Origin: JAHEJA01 sp965656445
Lineage (GTDB): Bacteria > Pseudomonadota > Alphaproteobacteria > Rhodobacterales > Rhodobacteraceae
Direction: 5' to 3'
NCBI GenBank assembly: GCA_965656445.1
Contig: CBFHKO010000001.1
Location: 124,001 to 188,000, forward strand
Length of the DNA: 64,000 nucleotides
Every line of letters starts with the position of its first letter. Positions within the stretch are counted from its first letter, which is position 1. Made by a program: the position numbers and the translations under genes. This document shows positions 1 to 7,300 of this stretch, in pieces. The notes beneath the pieces are model-generated. The model had not been told where the DNA came from and did not search any database. It worked only from the letters and a program-made list of their open reading frames with translations.

Positions 1-123
1 ATTGTGACACCCGCGGCGATGCCGACCGCAACACGCGCACGCTTTCATCCCGGTGAGGATCGCGCGACACTTGCCACGCCCCAAGACGAAGCGGCGAAAA
101 TTCTGGCTCAATTGCGCGGATAA
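1..123 (+). CDS. C-terminal end of a short-chain dehydrogenase (partial)
   Basis: An open frame enters from the left edge and stops with TAA at 121-123, giving the last 40 residues of a protein. The tail contains a TRARFHPGEDRATLATP stretch, which resembles the C-terminal segment of YciK-type NAD(P)-dependent short-chain dehydrogenases (a TRxRxxxxPGEDPxTLxTP-like pattern). No cofactor or catalytic motif lies inside the window, so the assignment rests on this tail alone. It runs in the same direction as surE, which starts 55 bases later. The function is tentative. Confidence 0.5.
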   Translation: MVTPAAMPTATRARFHPGEDRATLATPQDEAAKILAQLRG

Positions 124-178
124 CATCTGTTTACTTGCCCCATGGCCTTTGCTTGTCTATTGAAGAGAAAAGGCAACA

Positions 179-973
179 ATGGGGCAAGCAATGCGCATTC
201 TCGTAACAAATGACGACGGTATCAACGCAGAAGGTTTAGGCGTCTTAGAAGCGATCGCTGCGGAGATAGCAGGTGACACAGGCGAGGTCTGGGTCGTTGC
301 CCCTTCAACGGAAAGATCCGGCGTCGCGCATTGCATCAGCTACACAACCCCGATGATGGTAACGCAACACGGTCCCCGTCGCTTTAGTGTGGATGGATAC
401 CCCGCCGATTGTGTTTTGGCAGGCGTTCATCATGTCCTCAAAGACACGCCACCTGATTTGATCCTATCTGGGGTCAATCGTGGCAACAACTCCGCTGAAA
501 ACGCGCTTTATTCAGGCACGCTTGGGGCCGCAATTGAGGGCGCGATGCAGGGGATCGTCTCGATTGCTTTGTCGCAATATTTTGGCCCCAAAATGGTCAA
601 CAGCACGGATAAATTCGAGGCAAGCCGCACCTATGGCGCCAAGGTTGTGAAATCGATCCTAGACCAAGACGTCGATAACCCGAGCGATTACAAGTTGTTT
701 TACAATGTGAATTTCCCACCTGTTCCTGCCGAGGACGTCAAAGGCATCAAAACTTGCCCTCAAGGATATCGCAACGGAACCTGCTTTGGCGCGGATCTGT
801 TTGAGGCGCGCAATGGCCGCCAATTCCTTTTTGTGCGTGGCGGGGATCAACATATCCAAACAACGGCCGGAACCGATGCCGCTCTGAATTTAGAGGGGTA
901 TGTCTCTGTGACACCAATGCGTGCGGATTTAACGGCGCATGATGTCCTCCCCCAGCTCAAGGGATTTGAATGA
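179..973 (+). CDS. surE: 5'/3'-nucleotidase SurE
   Basis: SurE is a metal-dependent nucleoside monophosphate phosphatase of the cytoplasm, linked to stationary-phase survival. The protein has 264 residues. The hallmark N-terminal motif ILVTNDDG (residues 7-14) carries the two metal-binding aspartates. An APSTERSG segment (41-48) and a later LSGVNRGNNS segment complete the active-site region. The first ATG is preceded by AAAAGG at good spacing. A second ATG at 191 would give the more typical MRILVTNDDG start and cannot be excluded. The stop overlaps the pcm start in an ATGA, so the two are probably translated together, as is common in proteobacteria. Confidence 0.95.
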   Translation: MGQAMRILVTNDDGINAEGLGVLEAIAAEIAGDTGEVWVVAPSTERSGVAHCISYTTPMMVTQHGPRRFSVDGYPADCVLAGVHHVLKDTPPDLILSGVNRGNNSAENALYSGTLGAAIEGAMQGIVSIALSQYFGPKMVNSTDKFEASRTYGAKVVKSILDQDVDNPSDYKLFYNVNFPPVPAEDVKGIKTCPQGYRNGTCFGADLFEARNGRQFLFVRGGDQHIQTTAGTDAALNLEGYVSVTPMRADLTAHDVLPQLKGFE

Positions 974-1614
974 CCCTCTCTGCTGAACGAAAAATGCAGT
1001 TCCTCTACGCCCTCCGATCCAAGGGGGTGACAGATGCACGCGTGTTAACGGCTATGGAAAAGATCGACCGTGGTTTGTTTGTGCGCGGATTGTTTTCTGA
1101 ACGGTCTTATGAGGACATGCCGCTTCCGATTGCTTGCGGTCAAACGATTTCGCAACCCTCTGTTGTCGGCTTGATGACCCAAGCGCTTCAGGTGCGTCCA
1201 CGGGACAAAGTGTTAGAAGTCGGCACAGGATCAGGTTACCAAGCGGCCATTCTCAGCCACCTTGCACGGCGCGTCTATACAGTTGAGCGTCACAAACGAT
1301 TGGTCAAAGAAGCCGCCAGCTTATTTCAAAGTTTGGACTTAGTGAATATCACGCCGATCTTGGGCGATGGCAGCCACGGATTGCCAGATCAAGCCCCCTT
1401 TGATCGGATCATCGTTACCGCCGCCGCCGAAGATCCGCCTGGAACCTTGCTTGGACAACTCAAACCCGGAGGCATCATGATCGTGCCTGTGGGGCAATCA
1501 GACACCGTTCAGAGTCTCATTCGTGTCACACGTACGGAAAATGGCTATGATTATGATGACCTCAGATCAGTAAGATTCGTTCCCCTCGTTGAAGGATTGG
1601 GAAAAGAAGGTTAG
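970..1614 (+). CDS. pcm: protein-L-isoaspartate O-methyltransferase
   Basis: Pcm methylates abnormal L-isoaspartyl residues in aged proteins using S-adenosylmethionine, starting their repair. The product has 214 residues, the normal size for the family. The SAM-binding motif I, VLEVGTGSGY, lies at residues 81-90, with an ERHKRL motif shortly after it. A GQTISQPSVV segment (57-66) matches the family substrate/cofactor region. The start codon overlaps the surE stop by four bases. The nlpD-like gene follows 42 bases downstream, so surE-pcm-nlpD form one stationary-phase and envelope block, the same order seen in enterobacteria. Confidence 0.95.
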   Translation: MTLSAERKMQFLYALRSKGVTDARVLTAMEKIDRGLFVRGLFSERSYEDMPLPIACGQTISQPSVVGLMTQALQVRPRDKVLEVGTGSGYQAAILSHLARRVYTVERHKRLVKEAASLFQSLDLVNITPILGDGSHGLPDQAPFDRIIVTAAAEDPPGTLLGQLKPGGIMIVPVGQSDTVQSLIRVTRTENGYDYDDLRSVRFVPLVEGLGKEG

Positions 1615-1656
1615 ATTATAGCAAAACCCAAAGAGGTTACGCTGAGGAGTGAGCAC

Positions 1657-2814
1657 ATGAACTACGCACGCAAGAGCGCCCTAATCGCAACGCTAAGCGC
1701 AATTGCCTTGACGGGCTGTACGGATACATCTGGATTTGATTTCGACTTTAGACGCAATCAATACAACACCGCCGATGCCGCCCTCAAGGCAACAGAAGCC
1801 CGCCCAAAACCAGATGATAAGGGCATTATCAATTATCCAACCTATCAAGTCGCTGTCGCGCGCCGAGGGGATACGCTGCGAAGCTTGGCCAATCGAATTG
1901 GGATGGATGCCGACGCTTTAGCGAAATATAATGGGACAAGCCCGAATGCCCAATTGCGCCAAGGCGAAGTGGTCTCACTTCCCTCCAAAGTGGCCTCTTC
2001 AGTCCCTGCGCCAAGCGACGTTACCACTTCGACCTTGGATGGCGGAAATGACGTCAACATCACTGAGCTGGCTCAAACAGCGATTGGAACCAGCTCAGCA
2101 AGTGCAAAGCCATCCACGAACCAACCTGGCAAAGACCCCATTCGACATCGTGTGGAGCGCGGTGAAACGGCCTATACGATCGCGCGGCTCTACCGCGTCT
2201 CTGTGCGATCCCTTGCGGAGTGGAACGGGCTCGATAGCAATTTGAACATTCGTGAAGGCCAATATTTGACGATTCCGGTGGCCTCTGAAGAGCCTGCAAA
2301 ACCTGTTGCAGCAAAACCAAAGGTGACGGCACCAGGTACGGGAACACCAACCCCAACACCGCCAAGCGCCAAAGCCCCCTTGCCCGTGGCCCCTGTTGCC
2401 CCAGCAACGCCAACAGTGTCCAAACCTGCACCTGTGGTTCAAAAACCCGTGGCCGCCCCCACAGGCGGGAAAATGGCCTACCCTGTTCAAGGCAAAATCA
2501 TTCGGGAATATGTCAAAGGCAAAACCGATGGGATTGACCTGTCGGCCCCCGTCGGCACGTCAATTGTTGCCGCCGATAAAGGAACCGTCGCCGCAATCAC
2601 AGCAGATGCAGATCAAGTGCCAATCGTCGTTATCAAGCATGACAATGGCCTTTTGACAGTTTATGCAAATGTCGGAGATATCAAGGTTGCAAAAGGCAGC
2701 GCTGTGTCACGGGGTCAAAAGATTGGCTCCATCCGTGATGGCAACCCCGCCTATCTTCATTTTGAAGTCCGTCGAGGCTTTGACAGCGTCGATCCAATGG
2801 ATTTCTTGAAATAA
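1657..2814 (+). CDS. NlpD-like LysM/LytM lipoprotein (amidase activator)
   Basis: Outer-membrane lipoprotein of 385 residues. The signal peptide ends in a lipobox LTGC with lipidated Cys21. Two LysM peptidoglycan-binding domains follow (about 65-107 and 163-206), then a Pro/Ala-rich linker (about 215-270) and a C-terminal M23/LytM domain (about 272-385). The zinc-binding residues of active M23 peptidases are mostly missing: GIDL is not preceded by the usual His, and the expected YAH reads YAN, although LHFEVR is kept. This matches NlpD/EnvC proteins, which activate cell-wall amidases rather than cut peptidoglycan. It lies downstream of surE-pcm, as nlpD does in E. coli. A GAGGAGTGAG ribosome site precedes the ATG. 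Confidence 0.85.
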   Translation: MNYARKSALIATLSAIALTGCTDTSGFDFDFRRNQYNTADAALKATEARPKPDDKGIINYPTYQVAVARRGDTLRSLANRIGMDADALAKYNGTSPNAQLRQGEVVSLPSKVASSVPAPSDVTTSTLDGGNDVNITELAQTAIGTSSASAKPSTNQPGKDPIRHRVERGETAYTIARLYRVSVRSLAEWNGLDSNLNIREGQYLTIPVASEEPAKPVAAKPKVTAPGTGTPTPTPPSAKAPLPVAPVAPATPTVSKPAPVVQKPVAAPTGGKMAYPVQGKIIREYVKGKTDGIDLSAPVGTSIVAADKGTVAAITADADQVPIVVIKHDNGLLTVYANVGDIKVAKGSAVSRGQKIGSIRDGNPAYLHFEVRRGFDSVDPMDFLK

Positions 2815-2818
2815 GGGA

Positions 2819-3667
2819 TTAGGACGTGGTGAGGGCGACACCCATGCGCCCCGCCAAATCCATGAAATATTGCCAAGCAACGCGACCAGACCGAGATCCC
2901 CGTGTTGCTTGCCATTCTATGGCTTCTGCACGCAGAGTATCAGGATCAACCTCAACACCATAAGCCTCGCAATACCCGTGAATCATCGAAAGATATTCGT
3001 CCTGCGTACAAGGATGAAACCCGAGCCAAAGACCAAAGCGATCAGATAAGGATACTTTTTCTTCAACGGCTTCGCTCGGGTTAATGGAACTTGAGCGTTC
3101 GTTTTCAATCATGTCCCGAGGCATAAGGTGACGGCGGTTCGATGTGGCATAGAGCAAGACATTGTCAGGCCGCCCTTCGATCCCCCCATCCAAAACCGCT
3201 TTGAGGGATTTGTAGTGTTGATCATCATGGCTAAAGCTCAGATCATCACAGAATAACACAAAACGTTCCTGAGCGCCGCGCAATAGCGATAACAATCGCC
3301 CAACAGAGGGCAGATCTTCGCGTTGAAGCTCGACAATTTTCAAAGGTAATCCTTCGGCGTTGATCTGGGCATGGATCGCTTTGACAAGGGACGATTTCCC
3401 CATCCCACGCGCGCCCCACAGGAGGGCATTATTTGCGGCAAAGCCTTGGGCAAATTGGCTGGTGTTATTCAAGAGCGTATCGCGCGCGCGATCAATTCCG
3501 ACAAGGAGCCCCACATCGACGCGGGACACCTGTGTCACAGGCTGCAATTGATCGGGATTTACATTCCAGACAAAGGCGCTTGCTGATGTGAAATCAGGGG
3601 CTGCTATGGGAGGGGGGCTGACGCGTTCTAATGCATCTGCGATGCGTCCAAGATCCTTGGCATCCAT
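2819..3667 (-). CDS. DUF815-type AAA ATP-binding protein
   Basis: P-loop ATPase of about 282 residues and unknown cellular role. The Walker A motif GARGMGKS lies near residue 85 and a Walker B-like VLFCDDLSF near 140. These and the overall pattern fit the DUF815 family of AAA-like ATPases found widely in bacteria. I placed the start at the ATG at 3667 because GGGGGCTGAC lies just upstream; an in-frame ATG at 3679 has its AAGG directly abutting. The gene begins 14 bases after the tatC stop and is probably the last gene of the tat operon. No biochemical function is known to me. Its 3' end lies four bases from the convergent nlpD-like gene. Confidence 0.75.
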   Translation of the reverse strand: MDAKDLGRIADALERVSPPPIAAPDFTSASAFVWNVNPDQLQPVTQVSRVDVGLLVGIDRARDTLLNNTSQFAQGFAANNALLWGARGMGKSSLVKAIHAQINAEGLPLKIVELQREDLPSVGRLLSLLRGAQERFVLFCDDLSFSHDDQHYKSLKAVLDGGIEGRPDNVLLYATSNRRHLMPRDMIENERSSSINPSEAVEEKVSLSDRFGLWLGFHPCTQDEYLSMIHGYCEAYGVEVDPDTLRAEAIEWQATRGSRSGRVAWQYFMDLAGRMGVALTTS

Positions 3668-3681
3668 GTCAGCCCCCATCC

Positions 3682-4566
3682 TTATTTGTCGTCTTCGTCG
3701 AATTCTTTCATCAAAGGATCATCAAAATCCTCGTCTTCATCTTCGTCAAAGTAACCTTCTTCACGAAGCTTTTCATCGCGTTTCTTTTCAACACGCGCGA
3801 CCAAGAAGATCGACACTTCGTAAAGGCCATAAACCACAACAAAGAGGATGACCTGAGTAATGATGTCAGGCGGCGTCACAATCGCGGCGAGCACCAAAAT
3901 AGCCACAACCGCATATTTACGCACATTGCCTAAACCCTCAGAGCTCACCAACCCAGCTTTGCCTAACAGGGTGAGCAAAACAGGCAACTGGAAACACAGG
4001 CCAAAGGCGACAATGAATTTGATCGTCAGGCTGAGATATTCCTGAGCGGAGCCTTGGAACGCGATGCCAGCTGTTGCATTTTCGCTCATGTCTTCGCTAA
4101 TCACAGAACCCGCTTGTTGAAACCCTAAGAAGAAGTCAAAGGCCAAAGGCGTCACGACGTAATAGGCAAAAGACGCGCCCAAAAAGAACATAAAAGGGGA
4201 TGCGATTAAAAACGGAGCAAAGGCGCCTTTTTCCGATTTATACAAACCAGGGGCAATGAAACGCCACATCTGGAATGCGATAAAGGGAAAAGACAACATC
4301 AATCCCCCCATCAAGGAAATTGAGATCGCAACAAAGAAACCCTCTTGAAGCTTGATCAAAATCAAACCGCAATCGCTATGCCCCTTGAACGCCATGGCCG
4401 AACAAAGAGGCTGCGTCAGGAAGTTGAAGATCGGGTTCCACACTGTGAAACAGATGATCATCCCAACAATAAACGCTGAGACCGAATAAATCAGACGCTG
4501 GCGCAGTTCGGCCAAGTGTTCAATTAACGGCGCTGCGCTGCTTTCGAGGTCTTCAGTTTGGCTCAT
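3682..4566 (-). CDS. tatC: Sec-independent protein translocase TatC
   Basis: TatC is the polytopic receptor of the twin-arginine export system. It binds RR signal peptides of folded proteins in the inner membrane. The 294-residue protein shows six hydrophobic segments and the conserved N-terminal HLAELRQRL segment. The C-terminus carries a long acidic cytoplasmic tail (about 25 residues rich in Asp and Glu), longer than in E. coli TatC. The start ATG overlaps the tatB stop as ATGA. Gene order tatA-tatB-tatC on the minus strand indicates one operon. Confidence 0.96.
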   Translation of the reverse strand: MSQTEDLESSAAPLIEHLAELRQRLIYSVSAFIVGMIICFTVWNPIFNFLTQPLCSAMAFKGHSDCGLILIKLQEGFFVAISISLMGGLMLSFPFIAFQMWRFIAPGLYKSEKGAFAPFLIASPFMFFLGASFAYYVVTPLAFDFFLGFQQAGSVISEDMSENATAGIAFQGSAQEYLSLTIKFIVAFGLCFQLPVLLTLLGKAGLVSSEGLGNVRKYAVVAILVLAAIVTPPDIITQVILFVVVYGLYEVSIFLVARVEKKRDEKLREEGYFDEDEDEDFDDPLMKEFDEDDK

Positions 4567-5030
4567 TCTTTATCCTTAGCGCTGTCTGTGACGCTTGGTT
4601 CGGCGGGCTTCGACGCCTCCGGTGCAGGCTCACTCACGTCTGCTGCGGCTGCTTTTGCTTGAGCCGCTTTTTCAGCCGCACGCTTTGCCGTGGCATCATG
4701 AATTTTCTTTGCCGCTTCGGCTCGTTCTGCGGCGAGCTTGCCAACTTCGCTATCGGGGTCAAACTCCGCGAAACTCTTGGCGGCTGATTTGACGCTATTT
4801 AGGCCTGTTTCAACTGGGTTGGTCGCCGCACGAAGTGTGTCAGACATATCTTTGACGCCTGCATCATCCGCAGCTTGGTTCATCGCGCTTGAAAATTCGC
4901 GGGCCATGCCTTTGGCCTTGCCGACAAATTCTCCCACACGGCGGAACAACATAGGAAGATCCTTCGGTCCCACAACGATAAGCGCCACAATCCCAATCAG
5001 GAGCAGCTCAGTCCAACCCAAATCAAACAT
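4563..5030 (-). CDS. tatB: Sec-independent protein translocase TatB
   Basis: TatB forms the substrate-receptor complex with TatC. The protein has 155 residues: a short periplasmic N-terminus MFDLGWTELLLIG, one membrane helix (about 5-21), the VGPKDLP hinge, an amphipathic helix, and a long Ala/Glu/Lys-rich tail of low complexity. The N-terminal Glu in the FDLGWTELL motif distinguishes it from TatA. It starts only three bases after the tatA stop and overlaps tatC by four bases. Confidence 0.95.
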   Translation of the reverse strand: MFDLGWTELLLIGIVALIVVGPKDLPMLFRRVGEFVGKAKGMAREFSSAMNQAADDAGVKDMSDTLRAATNPVETGLNSVKSAAKSFAEFDPDSEVGKLAAERAEAAKKIHDATAKRAAEKAAQAKAAAADVSEPAPEASKPAEPSVTDSAKDKE

Positions 5031-5033
5031 GAT

Positions 5034-5249
5034 TTACGCCTGTTCTTTGTCGTTCTCTGGCGTCACGTCTTTTGCCGCTTCTGCGGCTTGCTCTTCCAAT
5101 TCTTTGGAACCATCGTTCACACCTTTTTTGAAGGCAGTGATCCCTTTACCAACTTCGCCCATGAGCGAGCTGATTTTGCCGCGGCCAAAAAGAACCAAAA
5201 CGACAACGGCGATAAGCAAAAGACCTGGAAGGCCAATATTATTAAGCAT
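5034..5249 (-). CDS. tatA: Sec-independent protein translocase TatA
   Basis: TatA oligomers form the translocation element of the Tat system. The 71-residue protein has one N-terminal membrane helix (about 5-20), the FGRGKI hinge and an amphipathic helix (GEVGKGITAFKKG), then a charged tail. AGGAGA stands just upstream of the ATG. This is the first gene of the tat operon, so its promoter should lie in the 460-base gap to its right. Confidence 0.95.
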   Translation of the reverse strand: MLNNIGLPGLLLIAVVVLVLFGRGKISSLMGEVGKGITAFKKGVNDGSKELEEQAAEAAKDVTPENDKEQA

Positions 5250-5709
5250 GGGTTTTCTCCTGTCAGATGGGCGTCTACAGCCCTGTATCTCATGTCTGTC
5301 TACTTATGTATTGATTTCATGCGTCCTGTTAAAGCCGCAAATGCACGAAAAGACGCCTTTTTTTGATTTTTTAGGAAAATTGGCCGAAAAAAGCGCACTA
5401 TATGAAAGCCAAAACATATATGAGCAAAATGTCCGTTATGCGCAAAGGATTAAGCGAACGGACCAATACTCGCTTACGTTAGGTCAAAACATTGCAAACC
5501 CAATTTGCAATTTGACAAAACCTTTCCCCTACGGAGAATGAATTTCGTTTATAACCAATACTTTAAACGTCAATTCACACAGTAATGGGGGGTATTTAAG
5601 GGGGACGTAGGGTTTTCCCCACCCTGTTGGGCTATTGGTACTCTCAGAAATCAATGTTAATTTTGATTTACAGTGGGTGTAAACTTTAACAAACTACGAG
5701 GCAATTCCA
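5250..5709. promoter_or_regulatory. Intergenic gap between tatA and a secreted-protein gene
   Basis: This is the longest stretch without a convincing gene (460 bases). It is richer in A and T than its surroundings and lies between divergent genes, so it should hold the promoters of both the tat operon and the 5710 gene. It contains the inverted repeat at 5491-5511. I could not fix a confident -35/-10 pair, and I see no tRNA-like fold or credible small open frame. Confidence 0.4.
5491..5511. repeat. 8-bp perfect inverted repeat in the tatA upstream gap
   Basis: ATTGCAAA at 5491-5498 and TTTGCAAT at 5504-5511 are perfect inverse complements separated by CCCAA. The arms are AT-rich and no T-run follows on either strand, so an operator-like site fits better than a terminator. 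It lies about 240 bases upstream of tatA and 200 bases upstream of the 5710 gene. No regulator is identified. Confidence 0.35.
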
Positions 5710-6141
5710 TTGCGTACCGTATTTCTAACAGTTCTAGGAATATTTTGGTTAACAAGCCTTCAGGCAACCAATTATTCAGAAATAGACGACCCGACACGAG
5801 ATTCGCGAATGGACGCGTTTTCGATGCCTGTTTGCACCAGTGAGCGCTCCAAAATAATCGCGGTTGGTCCCAAAGACATTCACCGCCATCTTTGGATCAA
5901 ACTCACCACATTACCCGCAGACGAAATCCTAAAAGATACATCAAACCTACGCATTACAGCGTTTGATCGACAAGACAAAGAGGTTGGGAACACACTGCTT
6001 CACATTCGTCGTTCAGATCGTGCGCAACCTGTCGCTCTGCCACTATCATGGAGTGTTCGGGACGTTTTCAGATTGGAAATCAAGTACTTATCGAAAGACC
6101 CTAAGGATGCTGGCTGTATCGTTTCCGCACATCTTGATTAA
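5710..6141 (+). CDS. Small secreted protein of unknown function (TTG start)
   Basis: Predicted exported protein of 143 residues. The N-terminal hydrophobic stretch (about residues 3-18, ending SLQA) looks like a Sec signal peptide. The mature part has two cysteines, near residues 42 and 137, that could form a disulfide. I recognise no domain. The start is TTG at 5710, supported by GAGG eight bases upstream; there is no ATG near this point. The stop interlocks with the stop of the convergent ABC ATPase gene in a TTAA. The function is unknown. Confidence 0.6.
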   Translation: MRTVFLTVLGIFWLTSLQATNYSEIDDPTRDSRMDAFSMPVCTSERSKIIAVGPKDIHRHLWIKLTTLPADEILKDTSNLRITAFDRQDKEVGNTLLHIRRSDRAQPVALPLSWSVRDVFRLEIKYLSKDPKDAGCIVSAHLD

Positions 6142-7223
6142 GTCGCCTCAAAGACAAAACACTTGTCGCGCGGAATGGTAAGCCACAATACCTGTCCTTG
6201 TTTCGGCAAGAATACATTTGGGACCGTCGCCCTTAGAATGGACCCATCGTGGTCCATTTTGAATTCAATCAAGCTTTCACTGCCCATAAACCTTGCGCGT
6301 TCGACGCTTGCTTTGGCGGCGACACCTTGGGATTCTGTTGGACTTGGCCCGCGCCCTGCCCGATCAAAATCGATGCGCAGATGTTGCGGACGAAAAACAA
6401 TGTCGACCTTGGTGCCATCACTAAACCCTGGGGCAAAGAACTGACCAAACACGGTTTGCGCCAATGCCCCATGCACCGTGGCGGTAATGACGTTCACATC
6501 AGAAAAGAAAGCAACTGCAGCTCGATCAATCGGGGCGTTATAAATGTTATAAGGCGCGCCCATTTGAACGATCTTCCCATCTCGCATAAGAGCAATCTCA
6601 TCAGCCATACGCATGGCTTCTTCGGGTTCATGGGTCACGAGTAAAACGGCGGCGTCTTCGGATTTCAAAATGGCCAAGGTTTCATCGCGGATCCCGTCGC
6701 GCAAACGGTTATCCAGTCCTGAAAACGGTTCATCCATCAACATAATGCGGGGTCTTGGGGCCAAGGCGCGCGCTAAGGCCACCCTCTGTTGTTCGCCACC
6801 TGACAAGGAATGCGGATAGTCTTCAATCTTGCCAGCAAGACCAACTTTGGACAATAGATCCAAAACGCGATCCCGCTTTTGAGCTTTACTCCCAGTAAGA
6901 CCAAAGGCGATATTATCCGCTACATTTAAATGCGGAAACAAGGCAAAGTCTTGGAACATCAAACCGATAGAGCGTTTTTCTGCAGGAACACTCACCACAG
7001 TGTCACAGACAAGCGCACCATCCGCCCAGATTTCACCTCCATCTTGGCGATCAACGCCTGCAATCATGCGCAATGTCGTTGATTTTCCGCAGCCTGAGGG
7101 ACCAAGCAAACAGGTCACTTGACCTGGCTTGATTGAGAATGACACATCATTCACCACAGCTTTGCCATCAAAGTAGCGCATTAGATTTTTGACTTCGAGG
7201 CGCGGTCGCGACAATTGGGTCAC
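6138..7223 (-). CDS. ABC transporter ATP-binding protein (FbpC/PotA-like)
   Basis: Cytoplasmic ATPase subunit of an importer, 361 residues. Walker A GPSGCGKST is at 41-49, the Q-loop at FQDFALFP (about 90-97), the signature LSGGEQQ at 140-146, and Walker B IMLMDEP at 160-166. A C-terminal TOBE-like substrate-regulation domain covers about 240-361. The pattern fits the CUT/FbpC-type ATPases for iron(III), polyamine or sugar import. The substrate cannot be read from this subunit. No permease or binding-protein gene is adjacent, so it is an orphan ATPase in this window. It is preceded by a hairpin at 7251-7267. Confidence 0.85.
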   Translation of the reverse strand: MTQLSRPRLEVKNLMRYFDGKAVVNDVSFSIKPGQVTCLLGPSGCGKSTTLRMIAGVDRQDGGEIWADGALVCDTVVSVPAEKRSIGLMFQDFALFPHLNVADNIAFGLTGSKAQKRDRVLDLLSKVGLAGKIEDYPHSLSGGEQQRVALARALAPRPRIMLMDEPFSGLDNRLRDGIRDETLAILKSEDAAVLLVTHEPEEAMRMADEIALMRDGKIVQMGAPYNIYNAPIDRAAVAFFSDVNVITATVHGALAQTVFGQFFAPGFSDGTKVDIVFRPQHLRIDFDRAGRGPSPTESQGVAAKASVERARFMGSESLIEFKMDHDGSILRATVPNVFLPKQGQVLWLTIPRDKCFVFEAT

Positions 7224-7250
7224 GGGCAGTATCCTTGTCCAAGGGAATGT

Positions 7251-7267
7251 CCGATAAAAGTTATCGG
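7251..7267. repeat. Short hairpin upstream of the ABC ATPase gene
   Basis: CCGATAA and TTATCGG form a perfect 7-bp stem with a three-base AAG loop. It lies about 28 bases before the ABC ATPase start on the minus strand and downstream of the symporter. No clear T-run follows, so it may be an attenuator, a weak terminator of the symporter gene, or a protein-binding site. Confidence 0.4.
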
Positions 7268-7271
7268 GTTT

Positions 7272-7300
7272 AAGGCATGACTATCAGCACAAAATGCCTT
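7272..7300 (-). terminator. Possible hairpin at the symporter stop codon
   Basis: AAGGCAT (7272-7278) and ATGCCTT (7294-7300) are inverse complements with a 15-base spacer, and the second arm overlaps the symporter stop codon. With the adjacent 7251-7267 hairpin it makes two stem-loops within 50 bases. A run of T is lacking, so the terminator reading is weak. Confidence 0.3.

Noticed and set aside
55..178. serS as the gene upstream of surE
   Set aside because: serS often lies near surE in this group, but the tail here does not look like a seryl-tRNA synthetase C-terminus and fits an SDR better.
4738..5541. Long open frame (267 codons) antisense to tatB and tatA
   Set aside because: It lies across the well-supported tat genes in another frame, has no recognisable protein and no ribosome site.
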